From assembly GCA_010015745.1 (NCBI GenBank), contig ML978251.1, positions 59,712 to 123,711 of the forward strand: 64,000 bases of DNA, given 5' to 3'. Below the pieces are notes generated by a model. The model made no database searches. It had not been told where the DNA came from and worked only from the letters and a program-made list of their open reading frames with translations. The position numbers were made by a program, and so were the translations under genes. This DNA is from Setomelanomma holmii (lineage: Eukaryota; Ascomycota; Dothideomycetes; Pleosporales; Phaeosphaeriaceae). Shown in pieces: positions 44,878-56,231 of this stretch (positions within the stretch are counted from its first letter, which is position 1; the number at the start of each line of letters is the position of its first letter).

Positions 44878-46962
44878 CTACTTCCGCACATAAACAGTAT
44901 TACTCTTCCTGACCTCCGTCTCATAATTCCTTTTCTTCCCTTCAACCCACAACCCCAAGCTCCCTTTCTTCCCCGGCTTATACTTCACCACCTCGCCCTT
45001 ACTTACGCAGAACTTCTCGCAAACAGGCTTCCCATCAACAGCCCATTGCGCTTCGAGCCTGACGCCTGGATCCCAGCGTCCCACACTCGCTGAGACTTCG
45101 CTCCCGACCTTGACGCCGTAACCCGCGTCAATGGAGGGGGGAGCTTGTCGCGCAAGTGCTGCAGCGTGTCCACCGCGCGCGATGACTTCGTCCCACTGGT
45201 TTCCGCGATACTCGGGCTTTGTGACGGCGTCGGTGATGGGTTTGGTGCCGTTTGGTCCGTGGTCGTGGATGAAAGACTCGAGGAATTCAAGGTAATTCCA
45301 GATCTCGCGAGTTTGGTAGTTTCCACCATGCGGCTTGCCCTCTAGGATAGTGACATTTGCCCATCCAGCTCCCCCAGCTACATCGGTGCGCTTTTGGAAC
45401 TCGATTACGCCCTCGTTGAGGTAGTAATCGTCGTGCGTGCCGACGTAGATGAATATACGACCTGCGAGGACGGTGCCGAGATTCAGGCTGTTATTAAAGT
45501 TGGATATGAGGTAGTTGGACAGATCGAAAGGTTTCCAAGCTTGCACGGCTTCAGGGTATATTTCGCCCGTAACCTTGTCCCACGGCTCGAGTGGGTAGTT
45601 GTTGTAGCCCTGGACTCCGAATACGGCGTTCCAAATGTCCCATTGGTTGGACGAGCGTGACGCGGTGCCGAAAGTAAGTTCCCAGTGGTTTTCGAGCGCA
45701 ATGGAGGCGAGGACCACTTCGGTGTCGTTTTCGAACGTGCGAATCGAGGGCACAAAACTGCCATCTGCACGCTGGTATGCGTTTGCGGCAGTGTAGAGCT
45801 CGATATCCTGGTGGCGGTGGAAGTCAAGAGAGTCGGGGTACGAAGAGAAGCAAGTACCGAAGAGGTCGGGGCGGTAGATGAGGTTGGCGATTGATTCCCA
45901 GCCACCTGTTGAGCCTCCTTCTTGGATGCGTGCATACGGAGCTTGAATGGTGTTGAACTTGGATTCGAGGTATGGGATCAGCTCATCGTTGATAGCGTCA
46001 CCGTAAGGACCAAGATTGGCAGTATTCACTGCATACGAATCGTCGTAGAAAGGAGCTTCGTGGCGGAAGGTGACGAGGATCAACTTGGGCGTCGTGCGCT
46101 CAGCGGTAGTGTTAGTGCCGTTGATGACACCCGCATCCCAGGCCTTGGAAAAGGCGGCTGTAGGGTAGCGGAAAGCGCCTTGGGATCCTGGCCAGTGACC
46201 CTGCGAGTAGATCACTGGGTAACGCGTGGTGGTGGCGTTGGCGTCGTACCCAGCTGGGAGAAGCACATTTGCACCAACGTACATATCGCGGCCCCAGAAT
46301 TCGCTCAGCTTCTCGCTACGAATCTTTACATATTTGAGGTTCTCCGTGTCTTCATAGTTGCCTTGGCTGCAGCCGCCGATCTCGCTGCCAGGAAAGTCTT
46401 CGACTGCTGTGATGTTCGAGAAAGTAAGTTCCAGGGTCTGCGCGCCCCCGAGGACCTCGAGATCCGTAGCCTCGGTGACCAAGCTGCCAAAAGTATCGAC
46501 ATTTGGTGCGCCATCGCCACATGGAAAGTGGACGCTGACAGTAGATCCATCGCTGCGAGTCATTGTCTCGTATGGGTTCAGAAATGCTTGGACACTATAC
46601 GTGCCAGCGGGAATGTCGTTGAGCGTGACATTAGGCCATCCATAAACACTAACCTCGGTGCTGAAATTCGATCCTCCGGACAGTGTGACCGAGTTATTGG
46701 CGCCGAACTTGATGACATTGAGACCGAAGATGCTATCCGGCGAAGATGTGACATCGGTATCATCTAGCGGGTCGGTGCCATTGGGAGCGAACATCAACAC
46801 AAGGCGACCATCGATTGGAGCCGTTATGAGACCATCCGCCACCGAGATCATGACCGAGAGGGTGTTGCCATTGCGCTTGACTGGGGTACCAATTGCTGGG
46901 AAGCCGAATGCGCCGGACACGGCCAATGCCGTGAGGAAAGCCGTGTTGAGCATCTTGCGCAT
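44878..46962 (-). CDS. Secreted esterase / alpha-beta hydrolase
   Basis: A single exon of 694 residues. ATG 46,962 begins MRKMLNTAFLTALAVSGAFGFP, a good signal peptide; the open frame extends further upstream but reads like 5' UTR. The N-terminal ~200 residues are beta-rich (VMISVADGLI, FNPYETM-type strands). The hydrolase core follows, with YPVIYSQGHWPG, then the nucleophile elbow IQEGGSTGGWESI (GGSTGG) and a likely His in EGKPHGGNYQT. About a dozen N-glycosylation sequons fit secretion. The layout resembles fungal enterochelin-esterase/feruloyl-esterase D-type enzymes with an extra N-terminal sandwich domain. Substrate unknown. The C-terminal region (KFCVSKGEVVKYKPGKKGSLGLWVEGK) is basic. 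Confidence 0.82.
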   Translation of the reverse strand: MRKMLNTAFLTALAVSGAFGFPAIGTPVKRNGNTLSVMISVADGLITAPIDGRLVLMFAPNGTDPLDDTDVTSSPDSIFGLNVIKFGANNSVTLSGGSNFSTEVSVYGWPNVTLNDIPAGTYSVQAFLNPYETMTRSDGSTVSVHFPCGDGAPNVDTFGSLVTEATDLEVLGGAQTLELTFSNITAVEDFPGSEIGGCSQGNYEDTENLKYVKIRSEKLSEFWGRDMYVGANVLLPAGYDANATTTRYPVIYSQGHWPGSQGAFRYPTAAFSKAWDAGVINGTNTTAERTTPKLILVTFRHEAPFYDDSYAVNTANLGPYGDAINDELIPYLESKFNTIQAPYARIQEGGSTGGWESIANLIYRPDLFGTCFSSYPDSLDFHRHQDIELYTAANAYQRADGSFVPSIRTFENDTEVVLASIALENHWELTFGTASRSSNQWDIWNAVFGVQGYNNYPLEPWDKVTGEIYPEAVQAWKPFDLSNYLISNFNNSLNLGTVLAGRIFIYVGTHDDYYLNEGVIEFQKRTDVAGGAGWANVTILEGKPHGGNYQTREIWNYLEFLESFIHDHGPNGTKPITDAVTKPEYRGNQWDEVIARGGHAAALARQAPPSIDAGYGVKVGSEVSASVGRWDPGVRLEAQWAVDGKPVCEKFCVSKGEVVKYKPGKKGSLGLWVEGKKRNYETEVRKSNTVYVRK

Positions 46963-47561
46963 GCCTTTCGTGTAGAAGAAAGTCGCAAATGCTGAAGAAG
47001 TCCTATCCCAAGCCGCTAATGGGCGACCAAGCTTTGTAACGATTGAAGAAGCGTTGACTGCCCATGACGGTTGCCCAGGATGAGGCTGCGAGCTAGTGCG
47101 AGATACGATGCTCAAAGAGGAAGGAGATAACAAATGTCGTTCCCGCGCGATAAGAGCTGCAAATCAAAGATTGCGACGAACATGAATTGCTTCTCGAATC
47201 CGCTCGCGCTCGAATGCAGGTCCAGCTGTAGGGTCTCATGTTCTCCACGCGAGAGGAGCCCGACGATAAGGTAGCGTGATGCGGCAGGGATGTCGGCCAG
47301 GTACTCGGGGCAGTCTTAGAGTTGATCAGTGAAGTCACGGTGTCTAGCTTTCCAAAAGTCAGATACAATTACCCATTGAGATGATATGCAACCTATGTAC
47401 AGCCTCAAGGTCTAATGCAGTGTGCATCCCAAACAATGCAATAATGATCCCTTCCCAATGCACCGTTTTACGCCGTGATCCAAAACCAGTCTGTCTAATA
47501 AGACAAGCCGTACTGTTCAGACATGCGATTATGCATTGTATTACAAAATTGTACCCATGCA
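46963..47561. other. Intergenic, promoter side of the esterase
   Basis: Nothing supported beyond the esterase promoter. AT-richer at 47,350-47,560. Confidence 0.4.
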
Positions 47562-47589
47562 ATGCGCCATATCCTTTCCCTGCGGCTCT

Positions 47590-48150
47590 TTACCATACAG
47601 GAGGAAAAGTTCCTCCTTCAAGTGGCGGGTCCGAGTACAATGGAGTAGAACGAGTTTGCGAGGGAAGTCCTTGCGTAGCCTTTCTACGCTGGCCAGTTTC
47701 TCGTTGTTGCGTTGCACTAGAAGGTTGCTGAACCTGGCTGAATTGGTGTTGAGATGTTGAGGGAGCTGTGGGTGGCGGAGGTTGTGGAGCAATCCTGACT
47801 CCAGCGTGCCCCTGGCTGCCATTCGCTTGTTGTTGCGCTTCAATCAGAGGTTGCTGAGCTTGAGTGGGTCGCGGTCTGTATCTAGGGGCTGTTTTCGGCT
47901 GTGGAGGTGGAGTGGAGGAAGAATGCTCCTGAATGAGAGGCGAAGAATCGCGAGGCCTGGACGAAGAGGGAGTGCAAGAGTTCTGTGAAAAACAAATGGA
48001 GCGCTGTTTCTGCAAGCGTAGTTGCGCCCGATCTTTCTTTAAGAGACTTGATGGAACTGACTGCTGTGACGAAGAAACGCGTAATGAACTGCCAGCCTGT
48101 GGAATAGACAGTATCTTACCCACGGGTTGCTTTGGTGCCTGCGTCCCTTT
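47590..48150 (-). other. 187-codon in-frame open extension after the Caf120-type stop codon
   Basis: Immediately after the TAG at 48,151-48,153 the same frame reads on as KGTQAPKQPVGKILSIPQAG and stays open until 47,590. Its composition (Gln, Pro, Ser, Thr; PPPQPKTAPRYRP, QVQQPSSATQQRE) continues the disordered tail of the upstream protein. It could be coding after stop readthrough, an older C-terminus cut off by a CAG-to-TAG change, or coincidence in low-complexity 3' UTR. Confidence 0.4.
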
Positions 48151-51100
48151 CTAACGATACTGGTACCCTTGCTGCTTTGCCGCCTGTTCGCGGTCGAAAG
48201 AAGCACCGTAGGGTTGGGTGGCAGGCTGCTGCTGGCCGTACTGGCTAGGGTTCTGGAAGTATTGACCTTGTGGCGTCATGGGGTTTGGCGATGACCATCC
48301 ACCCGGCATCATGTTTGTGTTTGGCGTCATCATGGGCTGTGAAAAATATCCCTGTTGCTGATACATTTGCGGCGGAATCTGCTGTGGGCTGGAATATGCC
48401 ATTCCCACCATCCCTTGTGGTGTGCCAGACCCTGTCGGTATACCCATGACAGATGGAGTGCCCATGGACATTCCCATGACGCTTGGTGCTCCTTGGTAGA
48501 CGCCTTGAGCCATGCCCAATTGCACTTGTTGCTGATGTAATTCCATTTGGCGCTGACGCGCTTCTGCGTCCTGCTGCCTCTGCTTCATTATCAGACGTTG
48601 GTAAACCTCCGGCTCCATGCTTTGGCGGACGGCCCAAGTAGAGCCTTGATGGGTAGCTTTGGCGAGTTGTTTCTCCCTTTCGCGGTTGTCGATGATTCCA
48701 ACCAACCCTTCCGAGGGCTGTCGTTTCTTGTGGGCACTGACCCCAGTCAGGAGTGGGGTCCCTGTCGCTCTGGCAGCCTGCATGTGTTCGTGGGCGGAAA
48801 GCCTCACTTGGCGTTGATCGAGCATCGCATCTGCACTTCGAGACTGTGGCCGACTCAACGGCTGACTGGGAGGCCGAGATAGGTTGCCCCATTCGCCTGA
48901 CAGTTGGCGGCCGCCAAGAGGTGGAGGCGTGTGGGAGTTCGTTCTTCCATGGCCGTACACCAAACCTTGTGGTTGCTGGGAAGCGCGGTTCATTACCCAT
49001 AGCTCGGCGTCAAAATTCTGCTGATCAACCTGGCGTCCAGGTGAAGACGTCGTAGGGTTCCACGGAACAATGCGCGGATCTGAGTCGTTACGCATGTGCA
49101 ATGCATCGTTGGGGGTCGTCCTTCCTGAAATGTATGACTGACGCTGCTCAGTCGGAGTGATCGCTAGATTATCCCTCGACCGCGAGTATCTCCCGTCATG
49201 CGTTGCCTGCGTCATGGTGCCACTTGTGCCCGGTCGCTCGAAGGCCAACTCATACGTGGGACCAAAGTTAACCTTGGGAATGTCAAGCTCTTTCTCTATG
49301 ACTTCGGCAGGGTTCATGTCCTCTTTCATCTTGAGGTTGGGATCGCCAGCTATTTTAAGAACACCACTACGCGGTCTGTCCTCACGCCTCTGAGGCAATT
49401 GGCGGGGCTTCGGCTCTTCACTGGCGACGCTGGCATAGTCGGGCTCAGACGACTCATATAGGCTGCTGGAATCGTCATTGGCCAGAGTATCGAGTGCCGT
49501 TGGATCGACTACTATGTTACGTATGTCTCGTAAACTATCGTGGGTTGAGCTGGTGATCGAGCGGGTGTTATCGTGCGAGGCAGAGGGAGACCGACCTGGA
49601 ACTGGTTTTCGTGCGATGCCACTGCTGCCGCTACCAGAATGCGGGCGATATGGAGGTTCTTGTCTCTGCGGCTGTTGAGGCGGCACTGAATGCTCAGGCA
49701 CAGGCGGCGCTGTAGGTTGATACGCCTCTGGTCGTTGCATGAACTCAGACTGCTCGTTGTAGGGCGAAGCAGGAATAGTAGACAGTCGACTGCCAGAGTG
49801 ACGATCGGTCGGGGGTGGTCGCGCATTCAAGTATGGCTGTTGTGCGTACTCGTTGTAGCCATTGTACTCGCCACTTCGCCGACTATGAATGCTCTCCTGA
49901 CTCTTCCACGCAGCCGCGGCACCAGCAGCTGCTATGTCTGCTGGAAGTGGCGTGTTTGAGGCATCTGCCATCTGATGCAAAGTCGCCGAGTCAACCGATG
50001 CATTTGGCTTCATGGCAGGTGGCAAAGCCGGACGAACAGGTGGCTGCTGGTACGGCGCGTGCGACAGAGCTGGTGGCGCATCAATTGGACCATGAGGTAG
50101 TGCGGATGGCGCAACTGGAAACCGGGGCAAGATGCTCGGATCGTGATTGGAGGTCTCGTCGCCATCAGACACGTCTTGATATTGCCCATAACCATTATTG
50201 GAATGGCCGTTGATGACGTCGTGTGGTGGAGGTGTTGGCGGCTGATCACCTGCGTCCAATGCTCGATCTTGTGCGAAGCGACCTGGCGCCCCTTGGTAGT
50301 TGTTGTAACCATTCGCTTCTGACACAGATCGCTGGTGTCGTGGAGGCGAGAATGGTTGTGCTGCGGGTGCAGTCCCGACCCGGCGCGGTCCTTGATTGCC
50401 AACATCGAACTGAGCGTGCCTTGTGGGCGACGATCGGCGAGTCGATGGGTTGGAGCGAATAGATCCCTGCTCATCGAAGCGAATGTTGTTGCGCGACGAC
50501 GCGAAACCCGCTCGACTGACCGTATTTCGGCGACTAGTCCTTGCGCTGCTGATATCACCGTCCAGACCTTCTGACATCTTCTTTGCCGTCAGATCTTTGA
50601 GCTGCTTGCGCCATTGCCGCTCTGACCACATCTGACTGCCGTCAATATTGATGAGGTTCACAACGTCCCAGATCTCCAGGTATCCATAGCGCCTGTCGCT
50701 GGGCATTGCGAACATGAGTCCCCTAGAGTCTAACACATCTGCCACAAGCTTATTGGGCCTTCCGTAGAGGTTGAACGTATCGTAGACAGGGAAGAGGTAT
50801 TGCAGCATGATTTCGAAACCTGAAATGGCTGGCCGCGATTCGGGCATTACGAAGACGAACCCTTCTGTTGTGCTTTCTGGGTTCGAGTGTACGGTAATTT
50901 TGCCCTCAATCTTCACCAAGGTTGACTGGTCAATCAGCTGCTTCGACTGCGGATAGATGGCATAGCATGCGAACGCGTTCTTAACCGTCGCAATCGGCTT
51001 CGTGTTCTTCTTGATCTTCTTGGAATCGTAGAACTTGATATCGCCCTTGAGTACTGTCGGTCGGTCGTACACGTTCGACTTCTTCTGCGACTTCTGCAGC

Positions 51101-52189
51101 TTGGCGAACTCCTTCTGGTCTGGTGGTGACACGACGCACCAGCATCGGCGCCACGCGGTCCCAGCGCCAAATCGGACGCGGACCCAATCATCGTATACTG
51201 CATGTTGGCGATCGAGGATCGCACGGATGTTGTTCAGCGTTTTACCCTTGCCCGCAATAAGAGCACCGGTGTATGCTTCGGACAGGCAAGTCTGCTCGTA
51301 CATTGCGAGGCGGATCCCGGCAGTCCACTGCGTGAGTGCATGGTACGAATCGAAGTGGAACAGATACTTGTTGCTGGCTGCTGTCGATACGCTGAGAATG
51401 TTGTCGAGTTTTTTGCCGTCTTTGAGTGTCATGGACGGTATCTGACATTGTTAGCTTCGTCTCTAAAACGTCATACGCAACGCACCATGTGGATGGCAGC
51501 ATCTGTCAGGTTGATGAAGGTTGGCAACACCTCCATGTCACCTCCTGCTTGATCCAAGTCTGTGGCGTCCCATAGCGAGAGAATGGTGCCGACGAGTTGG
51601 ACAAAGTACTCCTGCCATTTTCTGTCCACCGCGGGGCGGCCGCCTGCATGCTGTCAGTGTCACGACGGGGTTATATGCACAGTTTGACTTACGCGCATCG
51701 GTGTCGTGGAACTTGAGAAAGTAGCCCTCCTGGTAGAGCTTGTTGGAATGACTGTTAAGAAATGTAAAGATACGTTGGAGCTCGGGGAGCGTGTCTTTGC
51801 CGACCTCCATGACGGGCGGCTGGTATGTCTGGATCATAGACATGGGCCGCGAGGAAGGGCGAGAGTCTGAGCGAGCGTGTTGGGCACTTGCTGGCGAGCC
51901 GCGGTCGCTATTGTAGTTGTCGAGCGTGGTTGCCGACTGGGCGTAAGCGTTTGCGGAAGGCACCTTCGACGGTGAGGCAGGCGCAGGTGAGGCCGGGCCA
52001 GGCGACGCGTTGTTTGACGGCGGCTGCTTCTGCAGATGTGCTCCTCCTCCCCACTGCGACATAAAGGAGAGAACTGCGGACGAGACGGGCATTAGTAGAG
52101 TTTCTCGGAGACACAGACAGGAGCACAAGGGCAGTTCAAGACAAATGGAAACACAGGCGCATTCAATTACCTCTCTTGGGGCGCCCCAT
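48151..52189 (-). CDS. CAF120: PH-domain protein of the Caf120/Skg3 family
   Basis: Four exons, complement(join(48151..51441,51486..51643,51693..52073,52171..52189)), 1282 residues. A 19-nt first exon (MGRPKR) joins VLSFMSQWGGG; all introns have clean GT..AG ends. The PH domain spans about 115-250 (GYFLKFHDTDARGRPAVDRKWQEYFVQLVGTILSLWDATDL ... YLFHFDSYHALTQWTAGIRLAM). A second PH-like or family-specific region follows (WRRCWCVVSPPDQKEFAKLQ ... PVYDTFNLYGRPNKLVADV). The last ~700 residues are disordered and rich in Pro, Gln, Ser and Arg. In yeast Caf120 associates with the CCR4-NOT complex and Skg3 with the cell cortex; which role applies here is inference. The true 5' exon is supported by splice sites only. 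Confidence 0.85.
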
Positions 52190-53669
52190 GTTGTATAGCA
52201 GGTAGCCACCAGGCCAACGGGCGTAGTGTGGGAGGAAAGTGCTCCCCAGTACGAGGCTCGTGGCAGGTGCGAATGGCGCGTGGTCGACGGTCCTAGAAGT
52301 CAGCCACTGCACGCCACGGATGCGCCGGCAAGCTGCAGAAGCACAAGGCGATGCCGCTCAAAGTTTAGAGTAACGACCGGCGGGCAGCACGAAATTGCTG
52401 CGCTGTAAGGGGAGTGTGGGTGTGGATGTTCTGGAGCCGCAGAAAAGCAGCGCGGCGGTAGTTGTATGTAGTAGTGCGAAGTGCGTATGTAGGGACGACG
52501 CGGACCGCCTGCGTGGAGCTGCGCGGAGGCTTTCTGGGCGCTGGGAATGACGTTACTGCAAAGGGTTCTGGCGCAGAGATCGACGCCGTGGAATCGAGAT
52601 GCCGTTCTACCAATCTTGCTCGTTCGTTCGCTGCGACGGCCGCTGCACGCAAAAAAGGGGACGCTGCTGTGGTTTGTTGCAAGCTGTCACGTTTGCGAGC
52701 ATCATTTATTGCTCCAGCCCACTCACAGTAACAGCTTCCCTTTGCAGCCACCTCGATCCGTCGCGGGCTTACTCATTGGCGCATCGTATCCACCCGTACC
52801 AGTCCAATGTACGCGCACCGCAAGGGAACTAGCGAAACCGGCTTTGGCGCTGCATACGGTCACTCGGCTCTTTCTTGGCCTCTTCGGGACAATGATGATG
52901 GTGAGAATCGTGGCTGTGAGCTTGGCCTTTTTGTTGGCGAGCGGGGTGAGGAATGTGTATGGATGCGGTCGGAGTTTAGAGGCCATGTCAGCAGCCGGCT
53001 GAGCAACATCCCAGCAATGCATGCAGCAATCCGGGGTCGAGCGGAAGGCCAGCCGAGATCCAGGTACATGAAACATGCCCGTCATACCTCGCAGCCTTAT
53101 CTTTAGATCTCGAAAGGTGTCTTGCAGCAGCAGAGAAGATGTTAGCAAGACAGTAACTCGACATCTTTCATCATGTCAAAAGTAGCCATCACCGCAGCAG
53201 TGATTCCCTCTTTACACTCTCCATCTACACCCTCCGTAGCTACGTGGGCGCCATCATCGAGAGCAGCCATTAAGCCAACTAGGCACAGGTGCCACGCATA
53301 GCTCAAGAATGTTTCGAGCTTCCAGCAGCAATACAGGTTCTACTCTCTCTAAAATTAGCTTCCGCTCGATGGTGTGAAGCGGCGCGAGATGAAAGCGAAC
53401 TCACGTGTGAGGAAAGCTCAGAGCACAAGATGGCACTAGCTTCAGATTGTCCACGGCGCGTCACACCAGCAAACAACGCGTCCATCATCGCGCATACACA
53501 CCATATTACCAACATTGCACCTCCGCTACTAGCAATTGGAGCATTGGGCGATTCTGGCCGTGCAAGATCTGACCAGCGGTGACTTTGCATGTAAGTTGTG
53601 TATACTCACATCAAGGGTCGGCGAATGCGGCGTACTGACTTGCTAGTGAATTGCAGTGCAAACACCACC
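52190..53669. other. Divergent intergenic region (Caf120 / BAH-PHD)
   Basis: 1.5 kb between divergent genes. Several frames of 60-150 codons overlap on opposite strands without domains; a minus-strand one at 52,723-52,995 (MASKLRPHPYTFLTPLANKK...) is the least implausible but unsupported. This DNA probably contains both promoters and long 5' UTRs. Confidence 0.4.
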
Positions 53670-55431
53670 ATGCCTCCCAAGAAGACAAAGGTGACGCCCA
53701 AGAAGGCGACGCCCAAGAAAGCGCCTAAAAATGCTCAAGATATCAAGCACGATGCCAGCGTCTCCTCTTCCAGCAAGAAACGCAAGATCGACTGGTCCAC
53801 CATCGACGATGGGAAGCCATTCGAGGGTTTCAAGCTCAAAGCTGTGACGGGAAAGACGTCGACACAGGCAGCGAAGAAACAGAAGACTACTAAGCCTGCT
53901 ATTGGCGACACGGAGGACTGGAAGGCTGCCCCGCTAGTTGGCGAGATCACGCAGGCAAACCCATTCCCTGAGAGCGAGCTAAGTGAGACACATTTCACGG
54001 TGATGCCGACACCAGAATGGGAGAGTACAGGGCGGTATCGCAAGTTCACTAGTACGTACAAGCACTGCTCGAACCGCACCCTCGTCCGGTGCTCTCGATA
54101 GAGTCATTGAGCTAACAGATAGCACAGTCAGCGAAGCCGAGTTCGAGGTCAACCAGATTGTCTTTATCAAGCAAGAAGGCGGTGAAGAGCCCATGATAGC
54201 GAAGGTCCTCGAAGTTCGCGCCGGTGACGCGTCGCACGTCTATCTACGGGTTTACTATATGTACCGCCCACATGAGCTTCCTGGTGGTCGTCAACCACAC
54301 CACGGCGACAGCGAAGTGATTGCGAGCAATCACATGGATATAGTAGAAGCGCTCGCCGTCTTGGACAAAGCGGAGGTGGTGCATTGGAACGAGGATCCCG
54401 ATGAATCAACGTGGCCTTTGAGGGATCAGCTTTTCTGGCGGCAGACGTACGATGTGTCAAAGCCTGTCGGCTCACAACTCTCGGTATGTCTCCACGCAGC
54501 AGCTATGCGCACATACTAATTTGAGACAGAAACTTCGGCCGTTCTGCATTGACAAGGCGCCATGCAACCCTGACGAACCGCTCATCAATTGCCCTTCCTG
54601 CAAAGGATGGCTACATGCCCGTTGTCTCGAGGAACAAGCCGTGAAGGAGGCACTCAACAACAATAAGCTGCCCGCCGCGAGAGGTCGGCCTGCGAAGACC
54701 AAGAAGAAGGGTCCTCGAAAGTCAGCAACCGACGCAGCTTTCGTTGCGCATCTGAAAGTGCTAGAATCCAGCACAGTTGTCATGACCGTCACCGACAAGC
54801 GATCTGACCAGGACAACCAACGATGGAACGTCGACGTCAAATGCCTCCTATGTAAGGAGGTCATTGAGAAGGCCGACGACGAGCTACCAGCAGAGCCAGA
54901 AGAGACCGCCATCGAACCGACCGAGACCTCAGCTCCCCCAGCTCCCCCAGCTACCTCAGCTCCCCCAGCTACCTCAGCTCCCTCAGCTACCTCAGCTACC
55001 TCAGCTACCTCGGCCGCTGAGAATGGCAGGGATGTCGAATCCGTGCAGGGCGAACCCGATACAACCGAGCGGGAGGCCTCACTCCCAACGGGCGTCACAG
55101 CAGCGCCTGAACCTGCCATCCCGACTCGTGAGATCAACACCATCCCTCCTTCCGCGTAGCTGCTAAGACCTACGTAGCACGGGGACGAGGACGTCCGAGA
55201 AAGCGGAAGCGAACGTCGAGTGTCGGGAAATCGTCTGCTGCTATAACAACAACGAGTAAGAGTACAGAGTCCGCTCTGACATCGACAAGTGGAAACGCGG
55301 TGAACTCGGCAAAACGAAGAGCAATCGAGCTGAGTGATGTAGCTGCTACACCAGCGAACGCAACTTCGAATGAATCTGTATTTCAATCTGGGATCAGGTC
55401 GGTGACAAGATTACTCTGGTGCACATCTTGA
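53670..55431 (+). CDS. BAH-PHD chromatin protein with C-terminal AT-hook (EPR-1-like)
   Basis: join(53670..54051,54128..54483,54530..55127,55160..55431), 535 residues. The N-terminus is Lys-rich (MPPKKTKVTPKK). A BAH domain occupies about 125-245 (ISEAEFEVNQIVFIKQEGGEEPMIAKVLEV ... VYYMYRPHELPGG ... HMDIVEALAVLDKAEVVHW). It is followed by an atypical PHD finger (FCIDKAPCNPDEPLINCPSCKGWLHARC ... CLLCK). Then comes a repetitive Ala/Pro/Ser/Thr stretch and an RGRGRPRKRKR AT-hook. Fungal BAH-PHD proteins such as EPR-1 read H3K27me3 for facultative heterochromatin; that role is inferred from domain order. The last intron would be only 32 nt (GTGAGA..GCGTAG); if it is not used, the protein ends at 55,159 with 455 residues and lacks the AT-hook. 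Confidence 0.82.
54925..55015 (+). repeat. In-frame imperfect minisatellite in the BAH-PHD gene
   Basis: Tandem imperfect units built on agctcccccagctacctc and its shortened form agctacctc. They encode repeated S-A-P-P-A-T and S-A-T units, and unit length is a multiple of three, so copy-number change keeps the frame. Confidence 0.85.
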
Positions 55432-56231
55432 GGACGCCTGATCGGGCATTGGCATTGTCATTGTAGTATACCCATTGGCACGATTTTGCGAACCTAAATG
55501 GATAATCGAGCAAGTTTCATAAACACATCCAGTTCTTTTGCTTCTCATTTCCATCGAACGTTGTGATATACAATCTCTCTCCCCCAGCGACAATAGCCTT
55601 GACTGAAGCGCAACGTGTATCCAGTGTGCGTGGATATCCGGGATATAGCCAGGATATTTCCGGTATATTCAAGGTAATATGCAGGATATCCAAACACCGT
55701 GTTCAAGCATTGTCCACACCGACCCGCCGCCCGCAACCGTGAATAATGATCAACGTTGCTATGTTGACTGAATAAGCGGGCAAGACATGCTGCAGAGACA
55801 AAGACATGGTGTGTATAGTGGTGCATTTGATTGAGTATCCAGTATCCAGAATATCCCGGATATATCCAGGACATCCAGGAAACAGCCAGGATATATTGAC
55901 AAAACACAAAGCATGGGAAAATACGCGTGTTTGCTCTCACTCCGACTCAAAACTCCTGCATTGTCATGTTAGAGAAATGCATTTATTCTATGGATCAGAT
56001 TCGCATTTCGAGCCATACCACAAAGGCAGAGCTCGCAAAAGGGTATATGCCATGCATCCAGCCGAAGCATCGATATTCGAATCCGAAACGCCATCGCTGA
56101 TGCTATTTTCCCCTTGATCCCAGTATGATCCCATTGAACGCCTTATAAATGCAAATTCTCCCATCTTCATTCCCGTCCCACTGGAATAGATGATAACGGC
56201 GTTATCACATCGTTGGAAAAGCCTGTCGAAT
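55432..56231. other. Convergent intergenic region with degenerate repeats
   Basis: Lies between the BAH-PHD gene and TAF2. Contains no supported gene. Between 55,622 and 55,905 are multiple copies of short ggatat/atatcc motifs in inverted arrangement (listed separately). Confidence 0.4.
55622..55905. repeat. Degenerate inverted ggatat/ccaggatat repeats
   Basis: The left side contains ggatatccgggatatagcc, ccaggatat and ggatatcc; the right side contains gaatatcccggatatatcc and ccaggatatatt in the opposite sense. The outer parts can pair as imperfect inverted arms about 70 bp long around a ~150-bp middle. No clear target duplication was found. Confidence 0.5.

Noticed and set aside
45394..46767. 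Long plus-strand frames opposite the secreted esterase
   Set aside because: Antisense shadows of a high-confidence secreted enzyme.
48245..49000. 251-codon minus-strand frame inside the Caf120-type gene
   Set aside because: Alternative frame of the Gln/Pro-rich tail; no start or domain.
54472..55386. 304-codon minus-strand frame opposite the BAH-PHD exon 3
   Set aside because: Antisense shadow of the Ala/Pro/Ser repeat; no domain.
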